Source: Paenibacillus silvisoli
Lineage (GTDB): Bacteria; Bacillota; Bacilli; Paenibacillales; Paenibacillaceae
Direction: 5' to 3'
NCBI RefSeq assembly: GCF_030866765.1
Contig: NZ_CP133017.1
Coordinates: 2,834,001-2,898,000 of the forward strand
Length of the DNA: 64,000 bases
Position 1 is the first letter of the stretch. Each line of letters starts with the position of its first letter. The notes under the pieces were generated by a model that was given only the letters and a program-made list of their open reading frames with translations, was not told where the DNA came from and made no database searches. Positions 49,398 through 58,886 of the stretch are shown one piece after another. The position numbers and the translations under genes were made by a program.

Positions 49398-49694
49398 ATG
49401 ACATTCACGCTTTCCGCATGGGTTACGTACACGATGTGGGCCATTTTCGCCCTAATGATCATCGACTTTGTGATCGCATTTTCCAAAGGGTTCTGGAAAG
49501 GATCATTCGATACAACGTTTCTTCCTTATTTGAAGGATATTCTGTTCTATGTGCTGCCGCTTAACTTCCTCTTATCGATGGTCTCGATCGATCCGACAAC
49601 TTACACTTTAGTCGTTCTCTACTTCATAGGCGGGGCTTCCGTAGTCTATAAATATATAAGGGACATTATCGGAAGATTCAAAGCACCGGAATAA
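49398..49694 (+). CDS. Small membrane protein, 98 aa
   Basis: 98 aa with two or three hydrophobic segments (WVTYTMWAIFALMIIDFVIAF; DILFYVLPLNFLLSMV; TLVVLYFIGGASVVYKYI) and a basic C terminus. The layout resembles small holin-like membrane proteins, but no family can be named and no lysis gene is nearby. AAGGTGGTGATG precedes the start. It stands alone between the activator and the peptidase genes. Confidence 0.65.
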   Translation: MTFTLSAWVTYTMWAIFALMIIDFVIAFSKGFWKGSFDTTFLPYLKDILFYVLPLNFLLSMVSIDPTTYTLVVLYFIGGASVVYKYIRDIIGRFKAPE

Positions 49695-49765
49695 CCGATA
49701 GCGAACGCTGTTTAGGGGCTGAAAGGGGGCGCCCCGGACGGCCTCTTCCGATGGTGAAACCGGCT

Positions 49766-49795
49766 TTGCTTGTCTGTGGACGAATCGGCTATAAT
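49766..49795 (+). promoter_or_regulatory. Sigma-A promoter of the oligoendopeptidase gene
   Basis: TTGCTT (49766-49771) and a perfect TATAAT (49790-49795) are separated by 18 bp; the ATG follows 62 bp later. Confidence 0.7.
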
Positions 49796-49857
49796 TGGGA
49801 AGTCACGCATGCAAGCAGCAATCATTTATTCCAATAACAGGAAGGCAAGGTGCGGTT

Positions 49858-51552
49858 ATGAAATTTAGCGAGTATCGGTATGAGCGGCCGGATGTACAAG
49901 CATTCGAGCAGAAATTCAAAGCCGAGCTGGAAACGTTCAATTCGGCGCCAAGCTACGAGAAGCAGGACGAAGCGATGACCGCGCTCAACAAGCTGCGGAG
50001 CGAGTTCGACTCCATGGCGCAAATCGCGAGCATCAGACATTCCATCGACACGAATGACGAGTTTTACAAAGCAGAGCAGGACTTCTTCGACGAGAGCGGT
50101 CCGGTCGTGCAGGAATACATAACGGATTACTATCGGGCGCTTGTCGGTTCCGCATTCAGAGACGAGCTGGAGAAGAAATGGGGACGGCAGCTGTTTCAAT
50201 TGGCCGAGCTGTCGCTCAAGACGTTCAGTCCGGAGGTTATCGAGGATCTGCAGCAGGAAAACAAGCTGACGACGGAATACTCCAAGCTGATCGCTTCGGC
50301 CAAAATCCAGTTCGAAGGCGAAGAGCGGACGCTCGCGCAGCTGGGTCCGTTCCAGCAGTCGAAGGACCGTGACATGCGGAAGAGCGCAATGGAAGCGTCG
50401 TCCGGCTTTATGGCTGCAAATGAAGCAAGCTTTGACCGCATCTACGATGACCTGGTGAAGGTGCGCACGCGTATCGCCAAGAAGCTGGGCTTCAACAACT
50501 ATGTCGAGCTCGGCTACGCGAGAATGTGCCGGACCGACTACAATGCGGAGATGGTAGCAAACTTCCGCAGCCAAGTGCTCGAGCATATCGTGCCGGTAGC
50601 ATCGAAGCTGAAGGAAGCGCAGCGGGAGCGCATCGAAGTCGATCAGCTGCTCTATTACGATGAGAACTTCGTGTTCAAGACGGGCAACGCGACGCCGAAG
50701 GGCGATCCGGAATGGATCGTCAAGAACGGCGAGAAGATGTATGCGGAGCTGTCGCCGGAGACGGACGCTTTCTTCCAATTCATGCAAGATAACGGTCTGA
50801 TGGATCTCGTCGCGAAGAAAGGGAAGCAAAGCGGCGGTTACTGTACGTATATCAGCGAATACCAAGCGCCGTTCATTTTCTCCAACTTTAACGGCACATC
50901 CGGCGATATCGACGTGCTGACGCACGAGGTCGGCCATGCGTTCCAAGTCTATGAGAGCAGAGACTACGCCGTACCGGAATACAGCTTCCCAACCTATGAG
51001 GCATGCGAAATCCATTCCATGAGCATGGAGTTTTTCGCTTGGCCGTGGATGGAGCTGTTCTTCCAGGAGGAAGTGGACAAATACCGGTTCGATCATTTGG
51101 CGAGCGGACTCATCTTCATTCCGTATGGCGTGACGGTCGATGAATTCCAGCACTTCGTCTATGAAAATCCGGACGCGACCCCGGCCGAGCGGAAGCAGGC
51201 ATGGCGCGAAATCGAGCGCAAATATTTGCCTCATCGCAATTACAGCGATAACGCGTATTTGGAGCAGGGCGGCTTCTGGCACAAGCAGGGTCATATTTTC
51301 AACAGCCCGTTCTATTACATCGATTACACGCTGGCGCAAATTTGCGCGTTCCAGTTCTGGAAACGAATGCACGAGGAACGTTCCGCAGCGTGGGCGGACT
51401 ACCTCAAGCTGTGCCGCGAAGGCGGAAGCAAGTCGTTCACGGAGCTGGTTAAAGTCGCGGGACTCATCTCTCCGTTCGAGGATGGCTGCGTCGCATCGGT
51501 CATCGGCAGTATCGACGGCTGGCTGAACGAAGCGGCTGCGAATGTGGAATAA
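49858..51552 (+). CDS. M3 family oligoendopeptidase (PepF-like)
   Basis: 564 aa zinc peptidase. The M3 motif HEVGHAFQVYESR carries the HExxH and its downstream Glu is in YEACEIHSMSMEFFAWPW. The helical N-terminal half is typical of oligoendopeptidases, which cleave short peptides in the cytoplasm during peptide recycling or pheromone turnover. The start at 49858 follows GGAAGGCAAGGTG; the frame extends 63 bp further up but without a proper site. Monocistronic, with a promoter upstream and a terminator downstream. Confidence 0.9.
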   Translation: MKFSEYRYERPDVQAFEQKFKAELETFNSAPSYEKQDEAMTALNKLRSEFDSMAQIASIRHSIDTNDEFYKAEQDFFDESGPVVQEYITDYYRALVGSAFRDELEKKWGRQLFQLAELSLKTFSPEVIEDLQQENKLTTEYSKLIASAKIQFEGEERTLAQLGPFQQSKDRDMRKSAMEASSGFMAANEASFDRIYDDLVKVRTRIAKKLGFNNYVELGYARMCRTDYNAEMVANFRSQVLEHIVPVASKLKEAQRERIEVDQLLYYDENFVFKTGNATPKGDPEWIVKNGEKMYAELSPETDAFFQFMQDNGLMDLVAKKGKQSGGYCTYISEYQAPFIFSNFNGTSGDIDVLTHEVGHAFQVYESRDYAVPEYSFPTYEACEIHSMSMEFFAWPWMELFFQEEVDKYRFDHLASGLIFIPYGVTVDEFQHFVYENPDATPAERKQAWREIERKYLPHRNYSDNAYLEQGGFWHKQGHIFNSPFYYIDYTLAQICAFQFWKRMHEERSAAWADYLKLCREGGSKSFTELVKVAGLISPFEDGCVASVIGSIDGWLNEAAANVE

Positions 51553-51566
51553 AGCAAGATAAGCAG

Positions 51567-51595
51567 AAAGAAGCCGCCAATTAGGCGGCTTCTTT
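51567..51595 (+). terminator. Rho-independent terminator
   Basis: Twelve-bp arms AAAGAAGCCGCC and GGCGGCTTCTTT around an AATTA loop, 14 bp after the peptidase stop. Confidence 0.93.
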
Positions 51596-51652
51596 GCGTG
51601 ACAGGCTTTTGATTACACGATGCCCGGGACGGCAGGCGCATGGTGGGACAGC

Positions 51653-51835
51653 TAACGAACTCAGGAACGCTTATTTCGAGCAAAATGGGGCTTTTCGGAA
51701 TGTAACGAACCCCAGAAACGTTATTTGGCCCTCCGCGGGGTCATTTTGCGAGATTTCCTGCAAATAGCGTCGATGGAGTTCGTTAGACGAGAAAACAAGG
51801 TAGTTTTGAGCAAATAAGCGCTATACGATTCGTTA
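51653..51835. repeat. 183-bp element, 50-82-50 arm geometry (copy 3)
   Basis: Fills most of the 314-bp gap between the peptidase and the ger permease. Direct arms begin TAACGAAC at 51653 and 51703; inverted arms end TTCGTTA at 51785 and 51835. Spacing and length equal copies 1 and 2. The inner hairpin uses TAACGAACCCCAGAAACG and GACGATGGAGTTCGTTA-like sequence with CGTTATTT and AAATAGCG blocks inside. Confidence 0.85.
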
Positions 51836-51866
51836 GCGGGTCGGCAGGCGCGTGGACGAAGCCCCC

Positions 51867-52964
51867 TTAAGAAGAGGTTTTCAAGCTGGAGTTTTCCTTG
51901 CGCACAAGCGTAACAATCCAAAGAAGAAGCGGTATGCCGATCGCGCAAAGCGGGATGACGATTAAGCGCCACAGCTTCTGCAGAAACTCGATCGTGTTTT
52001 CGTTCGGAATGAGCGCGGCGATGACGAAGATCAGCGGCGCGCTGAACCAGACCAGCTTCCGCCAATTCGGAATCCGGGTACTCCGCGCCATCTCCGAGCT
52101 GGTGAGAAACAAATAGAAGGACATCTTCGCAAACACGCCGAACACCCAGATGAAAAGGACGAAGATATCCAGGTTCTGGATGAAGTTGAAGATGTCGATC
52201 GTTCGGACGAGCATGAAGTAAGGAAACCTCATCTTGGCCGAAACGTCGGGGCCGAACACGAGCAGCACCATCACTGTAGCCGCAAGCACGAAGATGACCG
52301 TAATGCCTACCCCCAGAATAGACGCGGACATCGCTTTGCGCGGCTTCTGCATGTACGAAACGAGAACGAGCAGCATAAACGATTCGCCGAAGAACGATGC
52401 AGGCGGGTAGGAGGCGGCGGCAATCGCTTGCCAGCCGGAATCGGCGTAAACCGGTTTTATCTGATGCCATTCGATGTTGCTTAGATTAAGAAGGAAGCTG
52501 AAGATCAGCGCTCCGACCGTAATCGGCCCCGCAATTTCGCAAAACCTTGCGATCCCGCTGATGCCTCCGTTTAAGGTCATATAGATCATCAACGCTAACA
52601 TCATCAGCATAATGATCCAAACCGGCGTACTGTCCAGCAGGATGAGATGGACGAAGTCGGCAAAGGTCCGAAGCACATCGCCCGCGAGTATGAACCATGC
52701 GGTTAAATACGGCAGGATAACCAATTTTCCCAGCCATTTGCCGAGCAGCTTCTGGCTATACTCGGCCAAGCTTTCATCGGGATGCATCATACTCAAATGC
52801 ACGACGAGAAAGGTGATTGCGAGTCCCATTAACCCGCCTGCAAGCATGGATAGCCAGGCGTCCTGCTTCGCCGCGGCGATGGCAGGGGAAATGCGCAGCC
52901 ATACCGCCATCACGATCTCGATTGTGGCGACGATCCAGAACAATTGTAAACGAGTCAGCTTCAC
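51867..52964 (-). CDS. gerKB: GerB/GerKB-type spore germination permease
   Basis: 365 aa, ten or so hydrophobic segments, spore germination permease family. N-terminal QLFWIVATIEIVMAVWLRI and the middle AASYPPASFFGESFMLLV (conserved FGE-like loop) are family features. It is the last gene of the second A-C-B receptor operon, 47 bp after the lipoprotein gene. Together with the first operon at 17891-21561 it would give the spore two receptors with different germinants. GGAGGTGAACG precedes the ATG. Composition matches the surrounding GC-rich genome, unlike operon 1. Confidence 0.9.
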   Translation of the reverse strand: MKLTRLQLFWIVATIEIVMAVWLRISPAIAAAKQDAWLSMLAGGLMGLAITFLVVHLSMMHPDESLAEYSQKLLGKWLGKLVILPYLTAWFILAGDVLRTFADFVHLILLDSTPVWIIMLMMLALMIYMTLNGGISGIARFCEIAGPITVGALIFSFLLNLSNIEWHQIKPVYADSGWQAIAAASYPPASFFGESFMLLVLVSYMQKPRKAMSASILGVGITVIFVLAATVMVLLVFGPDVSAKMRFPYFMLVRTIDIFNFIQNLDIFVLFIWVFGVFAKMSFYLFLTSSEMARSTRIPNWRKLVWFSAPLIFVIAALIPNENTIEFLQKLWRLIVIPLCAIGIPLLLWIVTLVRKENSSLKTSS

Positions 52965-53011
52965 AAGCCGTTCACCTCCTACCTGTAGTCATAAAGCCGG
53001 CAACCGGATGG

Positions 53012-54160
53012 CTATAGCATGCTGTCAATGGACGAATTCGTCTGCCCGGGATCCTTGACCTTCAGCTCGACTTTGACGGTCACGCGAAGCCGGGGGAAGA
53101 GGGTGGTCCAATCCGAACGGAGCTCCTTCCACTGATAGGGGTGCTCGCGATGGATATATTCCCCGAATCCGAGAACGTCCGCCTTGTACTGCTTCTGAAC
53201 CTTCTCGACCAAAGCTTGAACGGCTTCCTGCGTCGACAGGCTAAGCGCATGTTCAATCTTATTCAAATCGCGGTCCTTCGCGGGGTTCAGCTTCGTATTG
53301 TTTTCGACGATAAATCCGGCGCCTTTCAGCATGACGTACATGCTAGGCGGGTCCTGCATGACGAATTGCAGCTCCTTGCTGAGCGACTTCGCGTTCAGCG
53401 TGATTTCGTCGCCTCCTGCTCCGACGGGAGCAGTAACGGTCAAGCTGTTTTGGCGGCCGATAATCCAGCTCGCTAGGAAGGATTCCTTCGGGTTTAAATA
53501 ACCTACTAACTTCAAGTTGTCGTCCTTGTTCAAAATGGCGGCGCCGGAGTAGATATACCGCTTGGTCGGCAGGACGGAAACGGCAGGCAATATCGGCTGC
53601 GTTGCCTGGCAGAGCGCATCCGCCAGAAACTGTCGATAGTAATAGGGCTTCAAGCCAACCGCGACTTGTTCGCGCACAAGCATCGTGCTGATATAAGGGT
53701 CGAAAAGAGGTTCGATCGCCAGCACGTCCTTCGCCAGCCCATCCTTCACGACCAGAATGCTGGAGCGCATTTCCGATTTCGGGTTGCGGATGAACATATC
53801 CGTCAGGCTGCCAAGACCTTTGCGAGCGAGCCGCTCGCCGATGAGAATCGATTGGCGGTGCGCATAGAACAGGCTGCGCGGCAGCTGCGTCTGCAGATTC
53901 GTGCCGGCATCCATCACGTTTTTGCCCGTTCCGCTCACGACGACAAAGCTTTTTTTTCCGCTTCCGCCGGGGCTCTGCCCGCTGCTGATCGCCGCCGGTA
54001 CCGCGATCTGCGAGGTGATCTCCAGCTTCCCTTCCTCGTTGAGATCAAGTCCCGCCGCCAAAATGAAGGCAAGCTGATCCGGTTCCCGCAAATTCCAGCA
54101 GCCTGTCGTAACCGTCAGCAGGAGCAGGACGACCAAACTAAGCCTAATGGTTCTGTTCAT
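53012..54160 (-). CDS. gerKC: GerC/GerKC-type germination lipoprotein
   Basis: 382 aa with a lipobox TVTTGC (Cys21) and the Ger(x)C fold: WNLREPDQLAFILAAGLDL directly after the Cys is the family opening, and YKADVLGFGEYIHREHP marks the C-terminal domain. It is anchored at the outer face of the inner spore membrane. Its ATG overlaps the stop of the A-subunit gene (4 bp). Confidence 0.92.
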   Translation of the reverse strand: MNRTIRLSLVVLLLLTVTTGCWNLREPDQLAFILAAGLDLNEEGKLEITSQIAVPAAISSGQSPGGSGKKSFVVVSGTGKNVMDAGTNLQTQLPRSLFYAHRQSILIGERLARKGLGSLTDMFIRNPKSEMRSSILVVKDGLAKDVLAIEPLFDPYISTMLVREQVAVGLKPYYYRQFLADALCQATQPILPAVSVLPTKRYIYSGAAILNKDDNLKLVGYLNPKESFLASWIIGRQNSLTVTAPVGAGGDEITLNAKSLSKELQFVMQDPPSMYVMLKGAGFIVENNTKLNPAKDRDLNKIEHALSLSTQEAVQALVEKVQKQYKADVLGFGEYIHREHPYQWKELRSDWTTLFPRLRVTVKVELKVKDPGQTNSSIDSML

Positions 54161-55608
54161 GCACGATCAGCCCCATTGTTCGGTGGATTCGCCGACGCGA
54201 GCTTCCTTGGCCAGCGCAGCAGAATATGCTTGATTCTGCCCGGAATCGTCGGGGTCACCGGCGCCAAGTAAGGCGTGCCGAACGGCGTCAAATTGATCAG
54301 ATGGATGAACATCGCGATAATGCCGAGCGCAATCCCGAACAGCCCGAATAGACCGGATAGGACAAGCAGCGGAAACCGGAGCATCCGGAACGGAAAGCTG
54401 AAGCGATATTTGGGAATGACGAACGAGGAAATCCCCGCGGCCGAGACGACGATGACGATCGGCGCGGAAATAATGCCGGCTCTAACGGCGGCTTCCCCGA
54501 TGACCAAGGCACCGACGATGCTGACAAGCGGACCGATTTGCTTCGGCAGACGGATGCCTGCTTCCCGCAGCCCTTCGAACATGAATTCCATCAAAAAAAT
54601 TTCGATGATCGTCGGAAACGGCGAAGACTCCCGCAGTCCCGTAATGCTTAACATGAGCTTAGGAGGAACCATCTCCGGGTGATAGTTGGTCAGCGCGATA
54701 TAGATGGAAGGAAACAGAATCGAGAATGCGGCAAAAATGTACCGAATCCACCGGTTCATCGACGCAAACAGAAAACGCTCGTAAAAATCGTCGGGAGCCT
54801 GCAGTCCGTCCCAGAACGACATCGGGACGAGGATCACATTCGGCGTTCCATCCGTAAAGACGGCTATTTTGCCATGCATGAGGCCTGCGGAAACGATGTC
54901 CGGACGCTCGGTGATCACCATTTGCGGAAACGGGGAGAAGTGGGTGTCCTCAATGGACTCTTCGATATAGCTGGATTCCAATATGGCATCGAGCTTGATC
55001 CGATGGATCCGCGAACGGATTTCGTTCACGACGCTGTCGTTCGCCAGCCCTTCGATATAAGAGATGACCACATTGGTTTTCGTCAATCGGCCGACTTGGG
55101 CGGACTCCATCTTCAGCTCCGGTGAGGGAATGATTCTGCGCAGCATCATCGTATTCGTCCGGAGCTGCTCCGTGAAGCTTTCTCTAGATCCGCGCAGCGC
55201 CGCTTCATTCGACGATTCCTCGATGCCTCTCGTTTCGAATTTCGTGCAGTCCAAGAGCAGGGCGCAGCTCGAGTCTTCGGCCATTATGGCGGCTTGTCCC
55301 TTTAGAACGGCGTCAACGATCTCGACGTCATCCGTGAGCTTCCGATTCTGCATGACGGCGAACAGTCCCAGCTCGCACAGCTCGGCCAAGCTGTCGATCG
55401 TACCGACGCCTTGGGGCAGTCCCTCGTAGATCAACGGCTTCAGCACGTTGGTCGTCATGACGTCGGTGTCGATCATGCCATCCACGTAGATGAGCAGCAG
55501 CTTGCTGCCGCCTTTGATGGTGAGCTCGCGAAATTGGATATCGGAGCAGTTTTGGAATCGTTGTCGGAATAGCTGCTCGTTGTCCTTCATGCTCGTGCCG
55601 ATGTTCAT
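54157..55608 (-). CDS. gerKA: GerA/GerKA-type spore germination protein
   Basis: 483 aa. The soluble N-terminal half includes LTKTNVVISYIEGLANDSVV and FPQMVITERPDIVSAGLMHG; the membrane half starts at RYIFAAFSILFPSIYIALTN and contains FPTIIEIFLMEFMFEGLREAG and GALVIGEAAVRAGIIS, hallmarks of GerA-family A subunits. Start at 55608 (MNIGTSMK) follows GGAGG by nine bases. A weak forespore-type promoter could lie 25-55 bp upstream, but I do not find a clean sigma-G box as in operon 1. Confidence 0.92.
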   Translation of the reverse strand: MNIGTSMKDNEQLFRQRFQNCSDIQFRELTIKGGSKLLLIYVDGMIDTDVMTTNVLKPLIYEGLPQGVGTIDSLAELCELGLFAVMQNRKLTDDVEIVDAVLKGQAAIMAEDSSCALLLDCTKFETRGIEESSNEAALRGSRESFTEQLRTNTMMLRRIIPSPELKMESAQVGRLTKTNVVISYIEGLANDSVVNEIRSRIHRIKLDAILESSYIEESIEDTHFSPFPQMVITERPDIVSAGLMHGKIAVFTDGTPNVILVPMSFWDGLQAPDDFYERFLFASMNRWIRYIFAAFSILFPSIYIALTNYHPEMVPPKLMLSITGLRESSPFPTIIEIFLMEFMFEGLREAGIRLPKQIGPLVSIVGALVIGEAAVRAGIISAPIVIVVSAAGISSFVIPKYRFSFPFRMLRFPLLVLSGLFGLFGIALGIIAMFIHLINLTPFGTPYLAPVTPTIPGRIKHILLRWPRKLASANPPNNGADRA

Positions 55609-55683
55609 GCCTGCCGTCCTCCGCTTTCTGTCATGGATCGTGTAGATAGAATTCCCTGATTTACAAAGTTTACCCAAAAAGAA

Positions 55684-55710
55684 AGAGCCGCGATCAATTA
55701 TCGCGGCTCT
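55684..55710 (-). terminator. Terminator upstream of ger operon 2
   Basis: Perfect 11-bp arms AGAGCCGCGAT and ATCGCGGCTCT. On the minus strand it is followed by TTCTTTTT, so it terminates the SDR transcript arriving from 55829. The rest of 55609-55828 shows nothing clear. Confidence 0.9.
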
Positions 55711-55828
55711 GCTTTACGAGATTTTGTTTGCTGACACGTTCCAATGAGACGACGGATGAAGGGAAGGAGGGAGCTTCGCGCTGATCTCCTTTGGCTGAAT
55801 GGAGCTGGGTTATGCGGCCATTCCGGAT

Positions 55829-56578
55829 CTATTCCTCATAGATCATCTTGCGCGTCATACCGCCGTCGATGACGAGATTCGTGCCTGTGACAAAATCGTT
55901 GCGCGGATCCGTCAAGTACAGGCAGGCCCTGGCAATATCGTCCGGCTTGCCGACGCGGCCCGCGGGATGCTGCTCATGATCCTCCACCCTGAGCTTCGCG
56001 TAATCGCCGGTTTCGATCCATCCCGGACTGATCGCATTGACCCGTATCCGGTCGGGTCCAAGCGAGAGGGCGAGGGCATGGGTTAAGGATAAGATTCCGC
56101 CTTTAGAAGCGGCGTACGCTTCCGAATGAGGCTCCGACATGATCGCCCTCGTCGATGCGATGTTGACGATGGAGCCGCCGCCGTTTTCTTTCATCAGCGT
56201 GGCCGCTTCCCGCGCGCACAAGAAGGTTCCGCGCAAATTCGTGTTAACGACGTAATCCCATTCTTCTACGGAAAGGTCATAGACCGATTTCCAAACGCCA
56301 AGTCCTGCATTATTGATTAGCGCGTTTAGCCGAGTGACGATCTTCTTCAACTCGGCGAAACATGCGGCGATTGCCTGCGCGTCGCTCAGATCGAGCGTCC
56401 GGCAGACCGGAGGTTCGCCGCCAGAGGCAATGATTGTCTCCGAAATTTCCGCAATCCATTCCGCATTGCGATCGACAAGAATCAATCGGGCGCCTTCCCG
56501 GGCGTAAGCGAGGGCCACTTCACGGCCGATTCCTCTGCCCGCGCCGGTTACCATGACGACCGAGTTTCGTTTATCCAT
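55829..56578 (-). CDS. SDR family oxidoreductase (FabG-like)
   Basis: 249 aa classical SDR: cofactor motif VTGAGRGIGREVALAYAREG, NNAGLGV near 90, Ser in IVNIASTRAIM, and YAASKGGILSL with the catalytic Tyr and Lys; a C-terminal VTGTNLVIDGGM follows. NAD preference is suggested by the Asp in LILVDRNAEW at the end of the second strand. It lies near a sugar-related cluster, so a sugar or polyol dehydrogenase is plausible. The start at 56578 has GGAGG eight bases upstream. Confidence 0.87.
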   Translation of the reverse strand: MDKRNSVVMVTGAGRGIGREVALAYAREGARLILVDRNAEWIAEISETIIASGGEPPVCRTLDLSDAQAIAACFAELKKIVTRLNALINNAGLGVWKSVYDLSVEEWDYVVNTNLRGTFLCAREAATLMKENGGGSIVNIASTRAIMSEPHSEAYAASKGGILSLTHALALSLGPDRIRVNAISPGWIETGDYAKLRVEDHEQHPAGRVGKPDDIARACLYLTDPRNDFVTGTNLVIDGGMTRKMIYEE

Positions 56579-56650
56579 GTCCAAAACCTCCTTTTCTTAC
56601 CTTACGTATACGCTTCGAGGGATTTTTTGTCAAATACATTGCCAAGCAAA

Positions 56651-56675
56651 GAAGCTGCCGGTCATCGGCAGCTTC
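56651..56675 (-). terminator. Terminator after the DegT aminotransferase
   Basis: Perfect 10-bp arms GAAGCTGCCG and CGGCAGCTTC with GTCAT loop; T-rich on the minus strand (TTTGCTT). It separates the aminotransferase from the SDR gene. Confidence 0.85.
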
Positions 56676-56678
56676 TTG

Positions 56679-57956
56679 TCATTCAACGAGCGATTCAATG
56701 CACAGTCCGCGATACACCTTGATCATGCCGGCGGCGATTTCTTCGATATCGGTCTCCGTCAATAAAGGGCTGATCGGCAGGTAAACGGTTCTCGACATGA
56801 GATCTACAGCGCGGGGACACATCGCTTCCGTATAGCGAACCGGCTGGGCAAACGGATAATCGAACGGGAAGCTGCCGCGTTCTGCCGATCGCTGGCGGAA
56901 GAACTGCGGCGCCATGTAGACCGGTTTCCCGCAATATAGAAGGAACGTGCCGATATTTTCAGCGGCCAGCGCATGGTTAAACGCTGCCGCGGCCTCCTTC
57001 GTCGGGAGGATCATGCCGTAATTGGATCCGAGATGACCGTCCTCATCGATGATTCGCCGATGACGAAGAGCGGGCAGTTCCGTGATCAAACGGCTATGAA
57101 CGCTGTGCCAGTTCGCCTTTGTCATGCGGTTAAGCGCCCCCAATTTGTTCCACTGCTCCGAGAGCACGGCGCCGATGAGCTCGCTCATCCGGTAATTTTG
57201 GCCTGCGAACGCCGAGTCCGCATCGTCCGAACCGAAGCCGTAACGCTCTTTATCCCGGAACAAGCCTTGGTCGTGGTAGCGTACCGCCCGCTCGAACAAG
57301 CCGGGGGCGGAGGTGACGACGGCGCCGCCTTCGCCGGCCGTAATGATTTTGTTCATTTGAAAGCTAAAGGTTCCTATATCCCCGTACGTTCCGCACCAGT
57401 GCCCCTTATACTTGGCGCCGCAGGACTGCGCGACGTCTTCGATGACGGGGATGCCTTGCGACCTTGCAAACGCCATGATTGGATCCATTTCGCACGGATT
57501 GCCTAAGATCGGCACGCAAATGATCGCTTTGACCTCGTCATCATAGACGCGTTCCAAGTCCCCCGGATCCAGTCCGAGCGAGTCGTCGATATCCGCGAAC
57601 ACCGGTACCGCATTGCAGCACACGACGGCGCCCGCGGTCGCAACGAATGTATTGGCGGGCACGATGACTTTGTCGCCGTAGCCGATGCCCAGCGCTTTCA
57701 GCGCCACGATCAGCGCGGCCGTGCCGGAGCTGACCGCCAGCGCATACGGGACGCCGATGTCGCCAGCGATCCGGTCTTCAAGCGATTGAACGGCTTGAGG
57801 GGCATTCGGCCCGTAGTAACGAAATGGGGATTGGGCGCGGATGACCGCTGCCAACGCGCCGGCTTCTTCCTCGCCCATGACGACGGCACCGGGGTAGTTC
57901 GGGGGAAGCGGAGTGCTTCGGGCAGGCTTACCGCCATGGATGGCCAAGGTTTCCAT
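56679..57956 (-). CDS. DegT/DnrJ/EryC1 family aminotransferase
   Basis: 425 aa PLP-dependent sugar aminotransferase family. SSGTAALIVALKALGIG, VPANTFVATAGAVVCCNAVP, EDVAQSCGAKYKG and the PLP Lys in FSFQMNKIITAGEGG are signatures; YRMSELIGAVLSEQ follows. Such enzymes make amino sugars from keto-sugar nucleotides, but members with an N-terminal LAIHGGKP, as here, also include scyllo-inosose (StsC-like) aminotransferases. It is divergent from the SIS-kinase operon and may be part of the same amino-sugar or inositol system. GGAGGG lies 10 bases before the ATG. Confidence 0.85.
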   Translation of the reverse strand: METLAIHGGKPARSTPLPPNYPGAVVMGEEEAGALAAVIRAQSPFRYYGPNAPQAVQSLEDRIAGDIGVPYALAVSSGTAALIVALKALGIGYGDKVIVPANTFVATAGAVVCCNAVPVFADIDDSLGLDPGDLERVYDDEVKAIICVPILGNPCEMDPIMAFARSQGIPVIEDVAQSCGAKYKGHWCGTYGDIGTFSFQMNKIITAGEGGAVVTSAPGLFERAVRYHDQGLFRDKERYGFGSDDADSAFAGQNYRMSELIGAVLSEQWNKLGALNRMTKANWHSVHSRLITELPALRHRRIIDEDGHLGSNYGMILPTKEAAAAFNHALAAENIGTFLLYCGKPVYMAPQFFRQRSAERGSFPFDYPFAQPVRYTEAMCPRAVDLMSRTVYLPISPLLTETDIEEIAAGMIKVYRGLCIESLVE

Positions 57957-58080
57957 TGGCAGGCACCCTCCTTTACTCGAGAGGTAAACGCTCATTGTCA
58001 TACATTGTTAGGTTTATTTAACCACAGGGAGGAAGCCGCAGCTATGCAGAAAACTTAGATTGAGAACTAATGATTGTACA

Positions 58081-58109
58081 TTGTGCCGGAAGAAGGCGGG
58101 TGATATATT
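58081..58109 (+). promoter_or_regulatory. Candidate promoter of the SIS-kinase operon
   Basis: TTGTGC (58081-58086) and TATATT (58104-58109) are spaced by 17 bp in the 195-bp divergent gap; AAGGGGG follows before the start. Confidence 0.45.
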
Positions 58110-58151
58110 CGAACTGAAATTAGGGCGGACGATCAAGGGGGCGATGCTGTG

Positions 58152-58886
58152 ATGGAGGCTTATTTTCAGAAGGTTCAAGCCTTGCTGCAAACCGTTCGCC
58201 AGACACAGGGCGAGGCCATCCTGGAGGCGGCAAGTCGTTGCACGGAGGTGATCCTGGCAAGGAAACGGCTCTTCTTTTTCGGAACCGGGCATTCGCATAT
58301 GCTCGCCGAGGAGCCGTTTTATCGGGCAGGCGGACTGATTCCGGTGGTGCCGATTCTGGAGCCGTCTCTTATGCTGCACGAGGGGGCGGTCAAGAGCACG
58401 CGGATGGAGAGGCTGGGCGGCATCGCGGAGATTTTGCTTGACCGGCACGAAGCGGGAGCAGGGGACGCCATCTTTATCATTTCGAATTCGGGTTTGAATG
58501 CCGTGCCCGTCGAAATGGCGATCGGGGCAAAGCGCAGAGGCTTGACCGTCGTCGCGCTCACGAATATCGCGCAATCGCAAAGCTCCGAGCCTCGCCATGA
58601 AAGTAAACAAAGGCTGTTCGAGCTTGCCGACCTCGTGCTGGATAACTGCGGACCGCATGGCGACGCAGCCATTTCGCTGGAGCCTTATCCAATCGCCGTC
58701 GGACCGACATCGACCGTCGTCGGCGCCTTCATCATCAACGCCATCGTCGTTCAGATCGCGGACAATTTCCGCCGGCTTGGCGAGCAGCCGCCGCTCTTCA
58801 TGAGCGCCAATGTCGCGGGCGGAGACGAGCATAACAAGAAATGGATCGAAGCGCTTCGCGAAGGAGGCTACCGGATTCCGCTATGA
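58152..58886 (+). CDS. SIS domain protein (UPF0309-like)
   Basis: 244 aa sugar-isomerase fold. FFFGTGHSHMLAEEPFYRAGGL is the phosphosugar-binding loop, and FIISNSGLNAVPVEMAI is the SIS signature with the Ser/Asn. The UPF0309 group resembles N-acetylmuramic acid 6-phosphate etherase and other amino-sugar-phosphate binders. It overlaps the following kinase gene by 4 bp (ATGA). The start is ATG 58152, three bases after an in-frame GTG. Confidence 0.85.
   Translation: MEAYFQKVQALLQTVRQTQGEAILEAASRCTEVILARKRLFFFGTGHSHMLAEEPFYRAGGLIPVVPILEPSLMLHEGAVKSTRMERLGGIAEILLDRHEAGAGDAIFIISNSGLNAVPVEMAIGAKRRGLTVVALTNIAQSQSSEPRHESKQRLFELADLVLDNCGPHGDAAISLEPYPIAVGPTSTVVGAFIINAIVVQIADNFRRLGEQPPLFMSANVAGGDEHNKKWIEALREGGYRIPL

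Noticed and set aside
49822..51372. 516-residue minus-strand frame
   Set aside because: It lies opposite the M3 oligoendopeptidase, whose HExxH and family motifs are certain; high GC leaves antisense frames open.
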